In this document: piece by piece, positions 40,828-49,467 of the stretch
Numbering within the stretch: position 1 is the first letter of the stretch
Layout of the letters: every line of letters begins with the position of its first letter
Assembly: GCA_963575745.1 (NCBI GenBank)
Contig: CAUYUJ010014550.1
Coordinates: forward strand, 62,001-126,000
Length of the DNA: 64,000 nt
Source: Prorocentrum cordatum
Lineage: Eukaryota > Sar > Dinophyceae > Prorocentrales > Prorocentraceae
Reading direction: 5' to 3'
Notes under the pieces: model-generated
Told to the model about the DNA's origin: nothing
The model's input: the letters and a program-made list of their open reading frames with translations, nothing else
Database searches by the model: none
Program-made: the position numbers and the translations under genes

Positions 40828-41035
40828 GGCGGGCAGTTGCATTCTGTATGTAGATCTTTTCTCGCCTTGTGGTGCGGCCGCGGTGAGGCCCAGTGCGGCC
40901 CCCGCGGGGAGAGGCGGCCCTAGGCGGCCCCTCTCGGGAGGGCGTGTCTCGGGTGGCGCTTGGTGCCCCTGGAGGCCCCTCGGCCCCTTTTCTCATATTC
41001 CTGCCTCTAAGGCCCCTCCACCCAACCAACCAACC
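40828..41035 (+). other. Probable 3' untranslated region of retrogene 1
   Basis: GC-rich, with GGCGGCCCTAGGCGGCCCC and a short pyrimidine end (CTCTAAGGCCCCTCCACCC) followed by CCAACCAACC. No poly(A) run. A similar end (GCCTTTAAGGTCCTCACATT) closes retrogene 2 near 43015. Confidence 0.35.
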
Positions 41036-41079
41036 AACACGGCAGACCAGCACAGCAGACCAGCACGGCAGACCAGCAC
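41036..41079. repeat. 13-bp minisatellite, short array
   Basis: Three and a half units of ACCAGCACGGCAG between retrogene 1 and the SL relict of retrogene 2. Confidence 0.85.
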
Positions 41080-41101
41080 TCCGTTGCCATTTTGGCTCAA
41101 G
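41080..41101 (+). other. Relict spliced leader (dinoSL)
   Basis: TCCGTTGCCATTTTGGCTC plus AAG: 21 of 22 positions match the dinoSL, the only difference being T for A at 41085. It opens retrogene 2. Confidence 0.88.
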
Positions 41102-42629
41102 AGCCTGGCGAGGGCGGTTTGGCGTTCTCGCACTCTTGAGTGGCGCGGTCCGCCGACCCGCGGGTCTGGCATTTGTTGCAGCGGCGATGGCCCCGCGGCG
41201 GGCTGGACGGTCCTCCTCGACGGCCTCGAGAAGGCGGCGCTCGGCGCAGCGGCTGGGGCCGCCAGCGCAGGCGGGTCGCGGCAGAACGCGGCAGCGGCGG
41301 TGCGCTCGCTGGTGGAGGCGCTGGCGCCGTCGCTAGTGTCCACCGCGGAAGAACAGGAACTCGCCCTCCGCCTTTCCGCCATGGCGCCCGCCATGCTGCG
41401 GAGCGTGATGGGAGTGCGCGCAGGCGGGGCGCTGCGTGCAGCACGGAACGCGGGCGCGCACGCGGAGCTGGGCGGCGGGGCCTCGGCGCTGGCCGAGCTG
41501 CTTCAGCACCCGACGAACGCGCAGCGCAGCGGGAAGGCTGCGAGGAAGCGCAAGGAGGCCGCGGAACAGGGGTCGCCCGAGTTCGTCGGCGCCTCCCCAA
41601 CTTCCTCGGAGGGAGCGGCCGCCACTGGCCTCACCGAGCAGGCGGCCGACCTCATGCGTGGGCTCGGCGTCGCTGTCGCCTGCGGTAGCCACGGCGGGCG
41701 CGCGGAGCCTCCCCCTGGGGAACAACTTCCTGCGGCCGAGGCCGAGGGCGCCGCGCCCGCCGTGCAGGCCGCGGCGGGAAGGACGTCGGCGCCGCGTGCC
41801 TGAGGGCTCCCGGCCGCCAGTGCGCGGCGACAGCGGCAGCGGCGGCAGCGAGCTTGGCGGCGAGCAGGCGGCTGGCGGCGCAGAGGGCCGCCAGGGGCGG
41901 ACGCCTCTCCGCGCCGCGGCGCGGCCCTACGCGCCAGCGGCCGCCGAGGGGCCCCAGGAATCGCACCGCAGCGAGGACGTGGCGGCCACCTTGGAGGAGG
42001 AGGCCTTTGATGAGGGCAGCTCCGTGGGCGCAGTCGCCACCGACAGCAGCGAGGGCGAGTGCGGCGCTGAGCAGCACGGCGAGGGTGACCAGTGCAGGGG
42101 CGACCACGACGCGGAGATGCACGAGCGCGACGCGAGCTGGGATGACGGCGCGAAGGCAGCTGCGGCGACGGAAGCCACGCGGCAAGCGCTGGCTGGGGCT
42201 CGCCGTGGTGCCGCCTTCGAGCCCGGCTTATTCGGCACCGAGGCCGTGGGCACCGAGCTGCACGGCAGCGTCGTGTCGGGCGCTCGCAGCGGGGCCACCT
42301 GCCATGCGCTGCAGGCGCTCGCTGCCGCCCAGGCGGCCATCGCCGCCTTTCGGCGCGGTGAGTTCGCCAAGGGCCTGCAGCTCCTGGAGGCAGTGCGGCC
42401 GCCCTTCGAGGACGTAGCCGTTGTCTCCGTGCGAGCGGAGGAGGGCGAGGTGTCCGAAGCCGTGGCGGAGCGCGTGCCGCTGGAGCGCAGGCCTGCGAAA
42501 CGGGTGTCCTTCGCGCCGATCCCCGACGCTGGACCGCGTCCAGGCCGAGGAGGCCCGACGGCGGCATCGGGTACACTACGAGGTCGTGCAGCCGTCTTCA
42601 CAGGAGCACTGGAGGCGCCTTGCAGGTGA
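41102..42629 (+). pseudogene. SL-tagged retrogene 2, unknown Ala-rich protein with KRVSFAP motif
   Basis: The frame open from before 41102 to 41803 reads GWTVLLDGLEKAALGAA, AAVRSLVEALAPSLVSTAEE and MAPAMLRSVMGVRAGGALRA, then a basic KAARKRKEAAEQ. No convincing ATG lies close to the SL. Near 41760-41800 the sense moves to the frame ending at 42629, with EDVAATLEEEAFDEGSSVGA, HALQALAAAQAAIAAFRRGE and PAKRVSFAPIPDAGP close to the C-terminus. That last motif is shared with retrogene 1 (KRVSFAPWPD). No domain is recognised; the composition suggests a helical, partly disordered protein. One frameshift. Confidence 0.45.
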
Positions 42630-43040
42630 CTCTTGGAGGAGTTCGGGCTGCTGCGCCCTGGGGAGTGCTGCGGCGCAGCCCCTAAAGGCTGTCTTTTCCT
42701 TCTCCTATCCTCGGCACGCTTTGGCTTTGGGTTTCTTTGTTGATTCTCGCCGCTGTGTGCTGCAGCGACCGTTGAGGATGCGGCGCGATAGTCATTGTTG
42801 AGCTTCGATCGTTGTGCTGATTCTGTGCGCAGGGCCGTTTCAATTTCGGTTGAGGCTCGTGTTCCTGGGTCCAGGCTTCAGGCAGGCGGTCCGCCGGGCC
42901 TTTTCCAGAAGGGGGTTCGAGGGCCCGATCGAGGAACCTCTCGGCGCCGCTCCCCCCTTTTCCCCTTCCTTTCCTCTCGGGAGGTCTCCCCTCCCAGCCT
43001 TTAAGGTCCTCACATTCGCATTCGCATTCGCATTCAGCAA
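42630..43040 (+). other. Probable 3' region of retrogene 2
   Basis: No gene; a C/T-rich end with TTTCCCCTTCC and (CATTCG)n at about 43014-43035, then the 13-bp minisatellite. Confidence 0.3.
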
Positions 43041-43092
43041 ACCAGCACGGCAGACCAACACGGCAGACCAGCAAGGCAGACCTAGCAGACCA
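43014..43092. repeat. (CATTCG)n plus 13-bp minisatellite, third array
   Basis: About four CATTCG hexamers followed by ACCAGCACGGCAG, ACCAACACGGCAG and ACCAGCAAGGCAG units, leading into GATGAT triplets (43100-43200). No SL relict follows this array. Confidence 0.75.
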
Positions 43093-43199
43093 CAGCGTGT
43101 TGTTGATGATGCTGATGACGATGCTGGTGCTGCTGATGATGATGACGATGATGCTCGTTGTCATGATCATGCGTATGCTGGTGATGAAGATGACAAACA

Positions 43200-43790
43200 A
43201 CTTCTCGGGGTGTGCTTGGGCAATCTTGGGGTCCTCTGGGGAGCCTTTGGACCAGCAGTTTAAAATCTGCGTAGACGTTGTCACCCTACTCTCGTTTTTG
43301 ACTCGGCCTGACCGCTTTATCGGCATACCATCGCAGCACGGGAACGGATAACATTCGCAAGCGTCGCATGTTTGAATCGTGCCCAAATAATTATGTTGCG
43401 CTGCCATGCCTAACTCGGGACCCCCAGAAGCACCAAGTAATGACCTGCGACTACCTTGATGTCGAGCCTTTCATTTTAGTGTCCCGCGATGCGGACGCTA
43501 CACAAAGAGTGATCTCAGAGGACTCAAGACTGAATGCGCGGGGGAGCGCTTCCGAAGCAAGTTATCCCAAGGTGCGTGGTCTCTCTTGGCTGGCGGCCGA
43601 CGCCCCAAGAGCAACACGCTGGCCCGCCCCCGACTTTCCCTGCCAATCCCTGCCGCTCAACTCCTCAAGGAAGGAGAGACGTGGCGGGCAGAATGAGTAC
43701 GTGAGTGGAGATCGGCTGTAACCTCAATATTTCGGTTATGGTCGGGTCGACCTAACCCTGGCCTTCCCCCGTAGCCTATGATGGATAGTC
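43200..43790. other. No gene recognised
   Basis: Mixed sequence of lower GC. A 117-codon plus frame (43368-43721) has no recognisable domain and no supporting context. Confidence 0.4.
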
Positions 43791-43791
43791 A

Positions 43792-44493
43792 ATTCCCTCC
43801 TCTCTCCTCTTCCTCCCCTCACCCCTCAGCTTTCGTGCTCCTCTTTCCTCTCCTGGGACGGCCCCGCCAGAGCGCCAGACAGGCCCCGCCAAAGCGAACG
43901 GGGCATCGCTATACCCTATCATGTCACAAGTTCTCGGAGCTCCGACGGGGCCTCTGGCGGTGCCTTCTTCGTGGTGCTATGGCGAGGCCGTTTCAGGAGG
44001 CGAGGGAGGGGCACGAAACCTGAGGCATTGTATAGTATAGCCACACGCCGCTCGCTCGGGCGGGTCCGCCCTGCAAGGGTGGGAGGAGCAAAAACCGCGT
44101 GAAAGAATATGGTGTAGGGATGCCCTGCCCTCTCTGGCGGGGGTTTCCCTGGCGCTCTGGCGGGGCTTGCCCAGGAAGGGAGGGAGGAGCGCGACATCTC
44201 AGAACCATCATGGTATAGCCACATCCCGCGCGCTCTGAAGGGGCTACCTCGGGTGCAGTGGGAGGGGCAAGACAGAACATGGACTGTATATGCCATAGCA
44301 GCACCCCGCTCGCTCTGCCGGAGCCGCCCCTAAGGGGTGGGAGGGGCAAAGCAACTTGTGAAATGATAGGGTAAAGCGATGCCCTGCTCGCTCTGGCGGG
44401 GCCTGTCTGGCGCTCTGGCGGGGCCGTCCCAGGAGAGGAAGGAAGAGCACGAAATCTGAGGGGTGAGGGGAAGAAGAGGAGAGAGGAGGGAAT
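43792..44493. mobile_element. Foldback element with 142-bp inverted arms
   Basis: Left arm 43792-43933 and right arm 44353-44493 are inverted copies differing at about 9 of 142 positions. Both hold GGGACGGCCCCGCCAGAGCG and CCAGACAGGCCCCGCC (or complements), and the arm ends are pyrimidine-rich. The 420-bp middle contains further degenerate GCTCTGGCGGGG/TATAGCCACA units. No coding capacity was seen. The structure fits a foldback or MITE-like element. Confidence 0.75.
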
Positions 44494-44539
44494 GGAAGCA
44501 AGGGGAAGGGGCGGGAGGGAAGGAGGGACGGAGGGGGAG

Positions 44540-45461
44540 GCCCGGGCCATCTGGGCCGTCGTCGAGCGCCCTGGGGACTCCCGCTCCTGCTCTGTGGTCC
44601 ATCTCGGGCCTGTCCTGGGGCCTCTTGGGCCGTCTGGGGCCCCTCGTGGGCAATTTGCAGGGTCTCTGGAGCCGTCTTGGGGCTCTTTCGGGGGCGTCTT
44701 CGGCAGTCTTGGGGCGGTCTTGGGGCGTCTTCGGCCGTCGCCGAGCATTGGAAGCTCGAGAGCGCGAGAAAGTGAAAACCATAACAAATAATGCAAGTCA
44801 ATGATTTGGGCCTCTTTGGGCTCTCTCGGTAATTACGTCTCTCGGAGCTCTCTTGGGCTGCGTGTTCGCCGTCTTGAGCTCCTCTTGGGCCACGTTGGGA
44901 TCATCTGGGCCGTCCTGGAGCGCCTTGGGGCTTCCCGCTCCTGCTCTGGGGCCCATCTTGCGCCTCTCATGGGATTCTCTTGGCAATCTTGGGGTGCTCT
45001 TGGGCAGTCTTCAGGCTCTCCGGGGCCGTCTTGGGGCACTTTTTGGGGCCTCCTCGGCGGGGTTTGGGCGATCTTCGGGGCGTTGGAAGCTCGAGAGCGC
45101 GAGAAAGCGAAAAACATCGAAACAACTACCGGAAATCAAGGATGTGGGCCTCTTCGGGCGCTTTCGGGACGCCTCTCGGAGCTCTTTGGGGCCTCTTGAA
45201 GGCCTCTTGGGCTGTGTATTGGCCGTGATGGGCCCGTCTGGGGCCACGTTGGGGCCATCTGGGCCGTCTTGGAGCGCCCTGGGGCCTCCCGCTCCCGCTC
45301 TGTGACCTATCTCGGGCCTGTCCTGGGGCTCTCTTGGGCCGTCTGAAGCTCCTCCTGGGCAATTTTCTGGCTCCCTGGAGCCGTCTTGGGGCTCGTTTGG
45401 GGGCCTCTTCGGCGGTCTTGGGGCGGCCTTGGGGGTGTCGGCCGCCTTGGAGCGTCGGTAG
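44540..45461 (-). repeat. SINE-like repeat, tandem copies F1
   Basis: Two cores at about 44750-44815 and 45070-45150, each GTTGGAAGCTCGAGAGCGCG, AGAAAG(C/T)GAAAA and AATCAAGGATGTGGGCC or CAATGATTTGGGCC, in CTTGGGGCC units; inverted relative to copy D. Confidence 0.75.
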
Positions 45462-45637
45462 AGGCCTCCTGGATGGGGTCCGAGTAGATGGGGTCGGAGG
45501 ATCGCGCCGCATCGCCGATGCATCGGCGATGCAGCTCGATGTGGAGCCCGATTTGCTCCACGCCTGCATCGCCAATACATCGCCGATGCGGCGCGATCGT
45601 TCGACCCCAACTACTCGGATCCCATCTGGGAGGCCTA
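45462..45637. mobile_element. Foldback hairpin with about 74-bp arms, inserted in the SINE-like repeat
   Basis: Left arm from AGGCCTCCTGGATGGGGTCC and right arm to GGATCCCATCTGGGAGGCCT are inverted. Inside both: GATCGCGCCGCATCG. The left arm also holds the perfect palindrome CATCGCCGATG/CATCGGCGATG. The arms differ at roughly ten positions and the loop is about 25 bp. It interrupts the SINE-like unit just after GAGCGTCGG. Confidence 0.7.
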
Positions 45638-45992
45638 GAGCCAGAAGGTCGAAAACGCAAGAAACCACAAATCATTTAACAAAACCAATGAACATCAAGG
45701 ATTTGGGCCTCTTCGGGCTCTCTCGGGACGCCTCTCGGAGCTCTCTGAAGGCCTCTTGGAGGCCTCTTGGGTAGTGTAATTGCGGTCTGGAGCCCATCTT
45801 GGGCCATGTTGGGGCTGTGGGGGCTGTCTTGGAAGGGCTTGTCGAAGTCCCCCGGGGGCTTCTGGGAGCGTCTTGGAGCTCTCCGGTCCCTCCAGGGTGC
45901 TCTGGGAGCGGTCTCGGAGGCCCCGGTCCTCTCATGCGCGCTCGGGGCCCGGGCCCCGGGCCTCGTGCGCGGGGATATGTATATATAGATAG
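45638..45992 (-). repeat. SINE-like repeat, copy F2, with GC-rich end and TATA tail
   Basis: Core at about 45645-45720 (AGGTCGAAAACGCAAGAAAC ... ATCAAGGATTTGGGCC), CTTGGAGG units, then GGCCCCGGTCCTC, CTCGGGGCCCGGGC, CTCGTGCGCGGGG and TATGTATATATAGATAG. It shows the terminus of the family most clearly. Confidence 0.75.
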
Positions 45993-46082
45993 ATGTATAT
46001 ATCAGAGTGAGGGGGCTGAACCGAACGGTCATTCACTGTCCCTGATTGCGTGGCTGAAGTGGAACTCCACGATGCGGATTCT

Positions 46083-46109
46083 CGTTGTTGTTGTTGTAGT
46101 TGTTGTTTT

Positions 46110-46144
<35 letters not shown>

Positions 46145-46210
46145 TTGTTGTTGTTGTAGTTGTAGTTGTAGTTGTAGTTGTTGTTGTTGTTGTTGTTGTT
46201 GTTGTTGAAT
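46083..46210. repeat. (TTG)n tract
   Basis: TTG/TTGTAG triplets about 120 bp long; poly-Gln or poly-Val in translation. Confidence 0.95.
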
Positions 46211-46320
46211 ACTCATTTCTAAATAATAATTATTGTTGATCTCCGGAAAGATGCCCGGGCGCTCTCGCCTCGACGCCGGCCTCATTTTCTGTAAAACGAA
46301 GCTCCCGCTCGAGCGGGGGT

Positions 46321-47031
46321 GTGATTGTGCATGTGTGCCTTTGTGGGCCCGGTTACGACGACAACGGCTCCCGCTCGATACTTCCTCGAAATTTACTTCG
46401 ACGGGCCCTGGCCAGAGAAGCCTCGAAGCCCAGGAACGGCGCTCTGGCTCGAGACATCCTCGTAATTCACGCAAGCTCGTGGAGTTCCAGCGACGGCGAC
46501 AGCGGCTCCCGCTCGACACTTCCTTGCGATTTATTCCGAGACGCTCTGGCCAGAGAGGCCTCGAAGCTCAGGAACTGCGCTCTGGCTCGAGACATCCTCA
46601 CAATTCACGCACGTTCGTGGACGCCCCGCTACAATGACAGCAGCTTTCACCCGACAATTTTGCGCGATTTACTTCGCGAGGCCCTGGCCAGAGAAGCTTC
46701 GAAGCTCAGGAACTGCGGTCTGCCTCGAATCCTCCTCGCAATTCGTTCAAGTTGGGGAGGGGGGTGGGCAGCTACGACGACAACGGCTCCCGCTCGATAC
46801 CTCCTCAATTTACTCCGAGACGCCTTGGCCCGCGGGCGCGTTAGCACGTTTGGCGGCCGTGGCGATGTGGTGCGCATAGAGAGTGCCGAATCCTTCTCCC
46901 AGGAGTTGGTATGCAACGAATCCCCCCTAAAGGGGGTTGGTCCAATGACTTCGCGGGCGGGTGCGAGGGAGAGGGCAAAACACATGAAGGCCACAATTGC
47001 TTGTTACATCCGATGCTCGCAAGATGGTTGA
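46321..47031 (+). CDS. Possible repetitive protein, 46-residue repeats
   Basis: A 236-codon frame crosses four copies of a 138-bp repeat; GCCAGAGA occurs at 46411, 46549 and 46687, and the fourth unit is near 46825. Each unit encodes a variant of NLLRRALAREASKPRNGALA with RDILVIHASSW. Unit length is a multiple of three and no stop occurs, but other frames are also long and I see no proof of selection. After the repeats the frame is ordinary and ends in the heptamer array. Family unknown. Confidence 0.3.
   Translation: MIVHVCLCGPGYDDNGSRSILPRNLLRRALAREASKPRNGALARDILVIHASSWSSSDGDSGSRSTLPCDLFRDALAREASKLRNCALARDILTIHARSWTPRYNDSSFHPTILRDLLREALAREASKLRNCGLPRILLAIRSSWGGGWAATTTTAPARYLLNLLRDALARGRVSTFGGRGDVVRIESAESFSQELVCNESPLKGVGPMTSRAGARERAKHMKATIACYIRCSQDG
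46370..46850. repeat. 138-bp tandem repeat, four copies
   Basis: Units share GACGACAACGGCTCCCGCTC, CTGGCCAGAGAGGCCTCGAA and GCTCTGGCTCGAGACATCCT. Copies are diverged (roughly 80-85 percent by eye); units 3 and 4 are the most altered. Confidence 0.8.
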
Positions 47032-47033
47032 TG

Positions 47034-47043
47034 TTGATGTTGA

Positions 47044-47087
<44 letters not shown>

Positions 47088-47261
47088 GTTGTTTGTTGTT
47101 TGTTGTTTGTTGTTTGTTGTTTGTTGTTTGTTGTTTGTTGTTTGTTGTTTGTTGTTTGTTGTTTGTTGTGTGTTGTGTGTTGTGTGTTGTGTGTTGTGTG
47201 TTGTGTGTTGTGTGTTGTGTGTTGTGTGTTGTGTGTTGTGTGTTGTGTGTTGTGTGCTGTG
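47034..47261. repeat. Heptamer array: (TTGTTTG)n switching to (TTGTGTG)n
   Basis: Short TTGATG and TTG runs, then about ten TTGTTTG heptamers (to about 47168), then about twelve TTGTGTG heptamers. The same two heptamers in mirror order (TTGTGTG then TTGTTTG) resume at 49468-49507, beyond the retrogene. Confidence 0.93.
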
Positions 47262-47273
47262 TTTTTTTTTTTT

Positions 47274-48344
47274 GCACGGCTCGGTCAAAGCGCGCCCGTG
47301 GTGCGGGGCGGCGGTCTCTACAAGGTCTTGCTCGAGCAGGCCGACGAGGCGGCGTACCCGATAAAAAATGGCCCTCGCCAAGGGGTGCTGCTCGACCTCA
47401 CGGCGCGACAGTCCGACCCCTGGCCAGCGGCAAGAGCGTGATTGATTACCGACTGGGGAGCGAAGTTCGCGGGGCAGAGACGCGGCGCTTGCTCGTGCAG
47501 GTCCGCCCTGACGAGGCATTGAGGGGCCCGGCAACCTGTCGCCCGGCGCTGCCGCCCGAAGTGGGGGCACGCGCGCGGCTGCCAAAGAGCCGGCGCGGCA
47601 CCACCGGGCAGAAAGATGTGGCACATGAATTTGGCCCGCCGCGACGAGCAACTGCAGAGTATCCTCGCCGGTGGCGGCCTGGTACAGTCGGACCGATGCC
47701 AGAATAACATCCTTCTAGAACATGAGACCCTCCGTCGGTTCAATCGAACCAACATCGACCTCATACCTCGGCCCGACTGCAGGGCCTCGGGCTGCATACA
47801 GGCAGCTCCCCCCCCAGGCGCTCCAGCTCTGACCAGCTGGCCTCGAAACTTTGGCCCGCCCCTGCGGCCGAAGGCACGAAAACGCCCCCCGACCGCGCGC
47901 CCGGGCAGGAGGCGCGCTCTCCGCGCGGGCCCGGCTCTGCGCCAGGCCGGGGCCGCAAGCGGTCTGCGCCCCGCCTGCCTGCGCAGCAGGGGCGCGCAGC
48001 AGGCAAGGCCCTCGCGGGGGAGGCCTCGAGCTGTGGACAAGCAAGGCGCTGTGAAGCAACTTCCTCTCCTCCTCCTCCTCCTCTTGAGCCGGAGCAGGGC
48101 GGGTGGCTCGGAGTCCAGCAGCATCCTACGCAAGGGGTCTCCCTGTAGGCGCGCCAGTGCCAGTGAATGTGCGGTGGCAGGCAGGGCACGATTGGCCACT
48201 TGCCCCCGCCACGCGCCCCACGCAGCGTGTCCGAGGACGCAATGGCTGACTGTCATCGACTGCGGATGGAGACGAGAAGAGAGGAGGGGGGAGGATGAGG
48301 TGGGATTCGGCTTCCCGGGGAGAAGGGGGATGGGGGCTGCCGCG
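47274..48344 (-). other. 3' untranslated region of the retroposed mRNA
   Basis: About 1.07 kb between the stop at 48345-48347 and the A12 run. The 402-codon minus frame that crosses this region (47318-48526) is Arg/Ala/Ser-rich, overlaps the ORF end in another frame, and is best taken as chance. Confidence 0.55.
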
Positions 48345-49379
48345 TCACGCGTTCCACAGGATCGGCCGGGCCGCGACCCAGCCGAAGAAGGAGCTGCCCC
48401 TGCCAGACGTCTTGGCCGCTGGACACTCTGTGCCACTGGCTTTCGGCTGCTCTGGCCGGTATAGCAAGGTCTCGCCTGCCGACCAGGCCATTCCGATCCA
48501 GCAGACCCACTTGAAGTGTACCGCACTGGCCAGCGCGGAGGCCATCACGCAGCCAACCACCGGGGAGACGACCCACGTAAAATACTTCCCCCACTTCCAG
48601 ACGAGGCGCCCCTGCACGGCCACGCAGGCGACACACAGCGCCCGATAGGTTGCCAGCTCAGCCTCAAGATCGCCAGAGAGCAGCGTAGCCACGAGGGCAG
48701 GGAGCATGACAAATAGCCCCAAGCCGTAGAGAGCGTGGTACGTGCGAGCCTCGATCTTCCCCTTCCGCACCAGCGTCATGAGAAAAGACGCCAACTCGAT
48801 GGCCAGCACGGACAGGAAGGACAGCATCGGGGTTCCAAACACGGAGAGGGTGGTGGCGGCGAACTGGGACTTCGCGTAGAACCTCTTCACGATGGCAATC
48901 TCTCGCGCGGACATGCTTGCGGGGTACGGCATGGCGTTCGTGGTGCGGTCCTCCCTGCTACCGAGCCTCTCGGTTGCCACGTCTGCGGCCCAGCAAGTAA
49001 GGCTCAAGATAGCAATCTTGAGGCCGAGGCAGAGGATGGACGGGCTGCTCCTGCACCAAACGTCCGGAAACCAAATACCGATGACGCAACACACAAGGTG
49101 ACGGTACGCAAAGATGGCGTTATGGACGCGGAATTCTGGCCAGATCATCGGCTTGCTCATGATCCTCTGGGCAGGCAAAGCGAACTGAAAACTTGTCGCG
49201 TGGAGCAGGAAGTGCACGGAAAGGCACAGAGCGGAGGTCACTGTCGGAGCGAAATTGTCCACACCGCCAAGAACTAACGAGCCGAAGCGAAAGGCAAAGT
49301 GCAGCAAAGCACACAGACCGAGGAAAGCATGGAGGTGATATCTATCGTGGTGTGTTAGTAACTTCGCCATTGACCTCAA
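48345..49379 (-). CDS. Multi-pass membrane protein, 344 residues, intact retrogene
   Basis: Start MRSMAKLLTHHDRYHLHAFL; MAKLL four codons later is an equally good start. About eight hydrophobic segments can be read, roughly at residues 14-37, 44-64, 84-102, 114-134, 177-206, 215-237, 243-262 and 268-300. A His-Asp-Arg-Tyr-His motif precedes the first, and a Gln/Pro/Ser-rich tail (PEQPKASGTECPAAKTSGRG) ends the protein. Conserved-looking patches are HDRYHLHAFLGLCALLHFAF, MIWPEFRVHNAIFAYRHL and SAREIAIVKRFYAKSQFAAT. I associate this pattern with an algal membrane-protein family of unknown function but cannot name it. The frame has no stops or shifts. An SL relict 67 nt upstream and a downstream poly(A) show it is a retrocopy; it may still be expressed. 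Confidence 0.85.
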   Translation of the reverse strand: MRSMAKLLTHHDRYHLHAFLGLCALLHFAFRFGSLVLGGVDNFAPTVTSALCLSVHFLLHATSFQFALPAQRIMSKPMIWPEFRVHNAIFAYRHLVCCVIGIWFPDVWCRSSPSILCLGLKIAILSLTCWAADVATERLGSREDRTTNAMPYPASMSAREIAIVKRFYAKSQFAATTLSVFGTPMLSFLSVLAIELASFLMTLVRKGKIEARTYHALYGLGLFVMLPALVATLLSGDLEAELATYRALCVACVAVQGRLVWKWGKYFTWVVSPVVGCVMASALASAVHFKWVCWIGMAWSAGETLLYRPEQPKASGTECPAAKTSGRGSSFFGWVAARPILWNA

Positions 49380-49430
49380 CTCTGATGATGCACGCTGGCT
49401 GCCTGAAGACGTGCGATAATGGGCGGAGCT

Positions 49431-49467
49431 CTTGAGCCCAAACGACTTGAGCCAAAATGGCTACGGA
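49431..49467 (-). other. Full spliced leader plus older SL relict in tandem
   Basis: 49467-49446 reads TCCGTAGCCATTTTGGCTC plus AAG, identical to the 22-nt dinoSL. Immediately downstream, 49445-49431 reads TCGTTTGGGCTCAAG, 12 of 15 matches to CCATTTTGGCTCAAG. The shorter relict is what remains when a genomic SL is itself trans-spliced at its internal AG and retroposed again. Confidence 0.93.

Larger units (their letters stand above)
47262..49467 (-). mobile_element. Complete retroposed mRNA: SL, 5'UTR, ORF, 3'UTR, poly(A)
   Basis: On the minus strand the block begins with a full 22-nt dinoSL (49467-49446), continues with an older 15-nt SL relict (49445-49431), a short leader, an intact 344-codon ORF (49379-48345) and about 1.07 kb of 3' sequence, and ends in A12 (47273-47262 as T12 on the plus strand). 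Heptamer repeat lies on both sides, so the insertion split a pre-existing TTGTTTG/TTGTGTG array. The ORF has no introns. This is the clearest processed retrogene in the window. Confidence 0.85.

Noticed and set aside
47318-48526. 402-codon minus frame next to the membrane protein
   Set aside because: Arg/Ala/Ser-rich, overlaps the 344-codon gene in another phase and lies in its 3'UTR.
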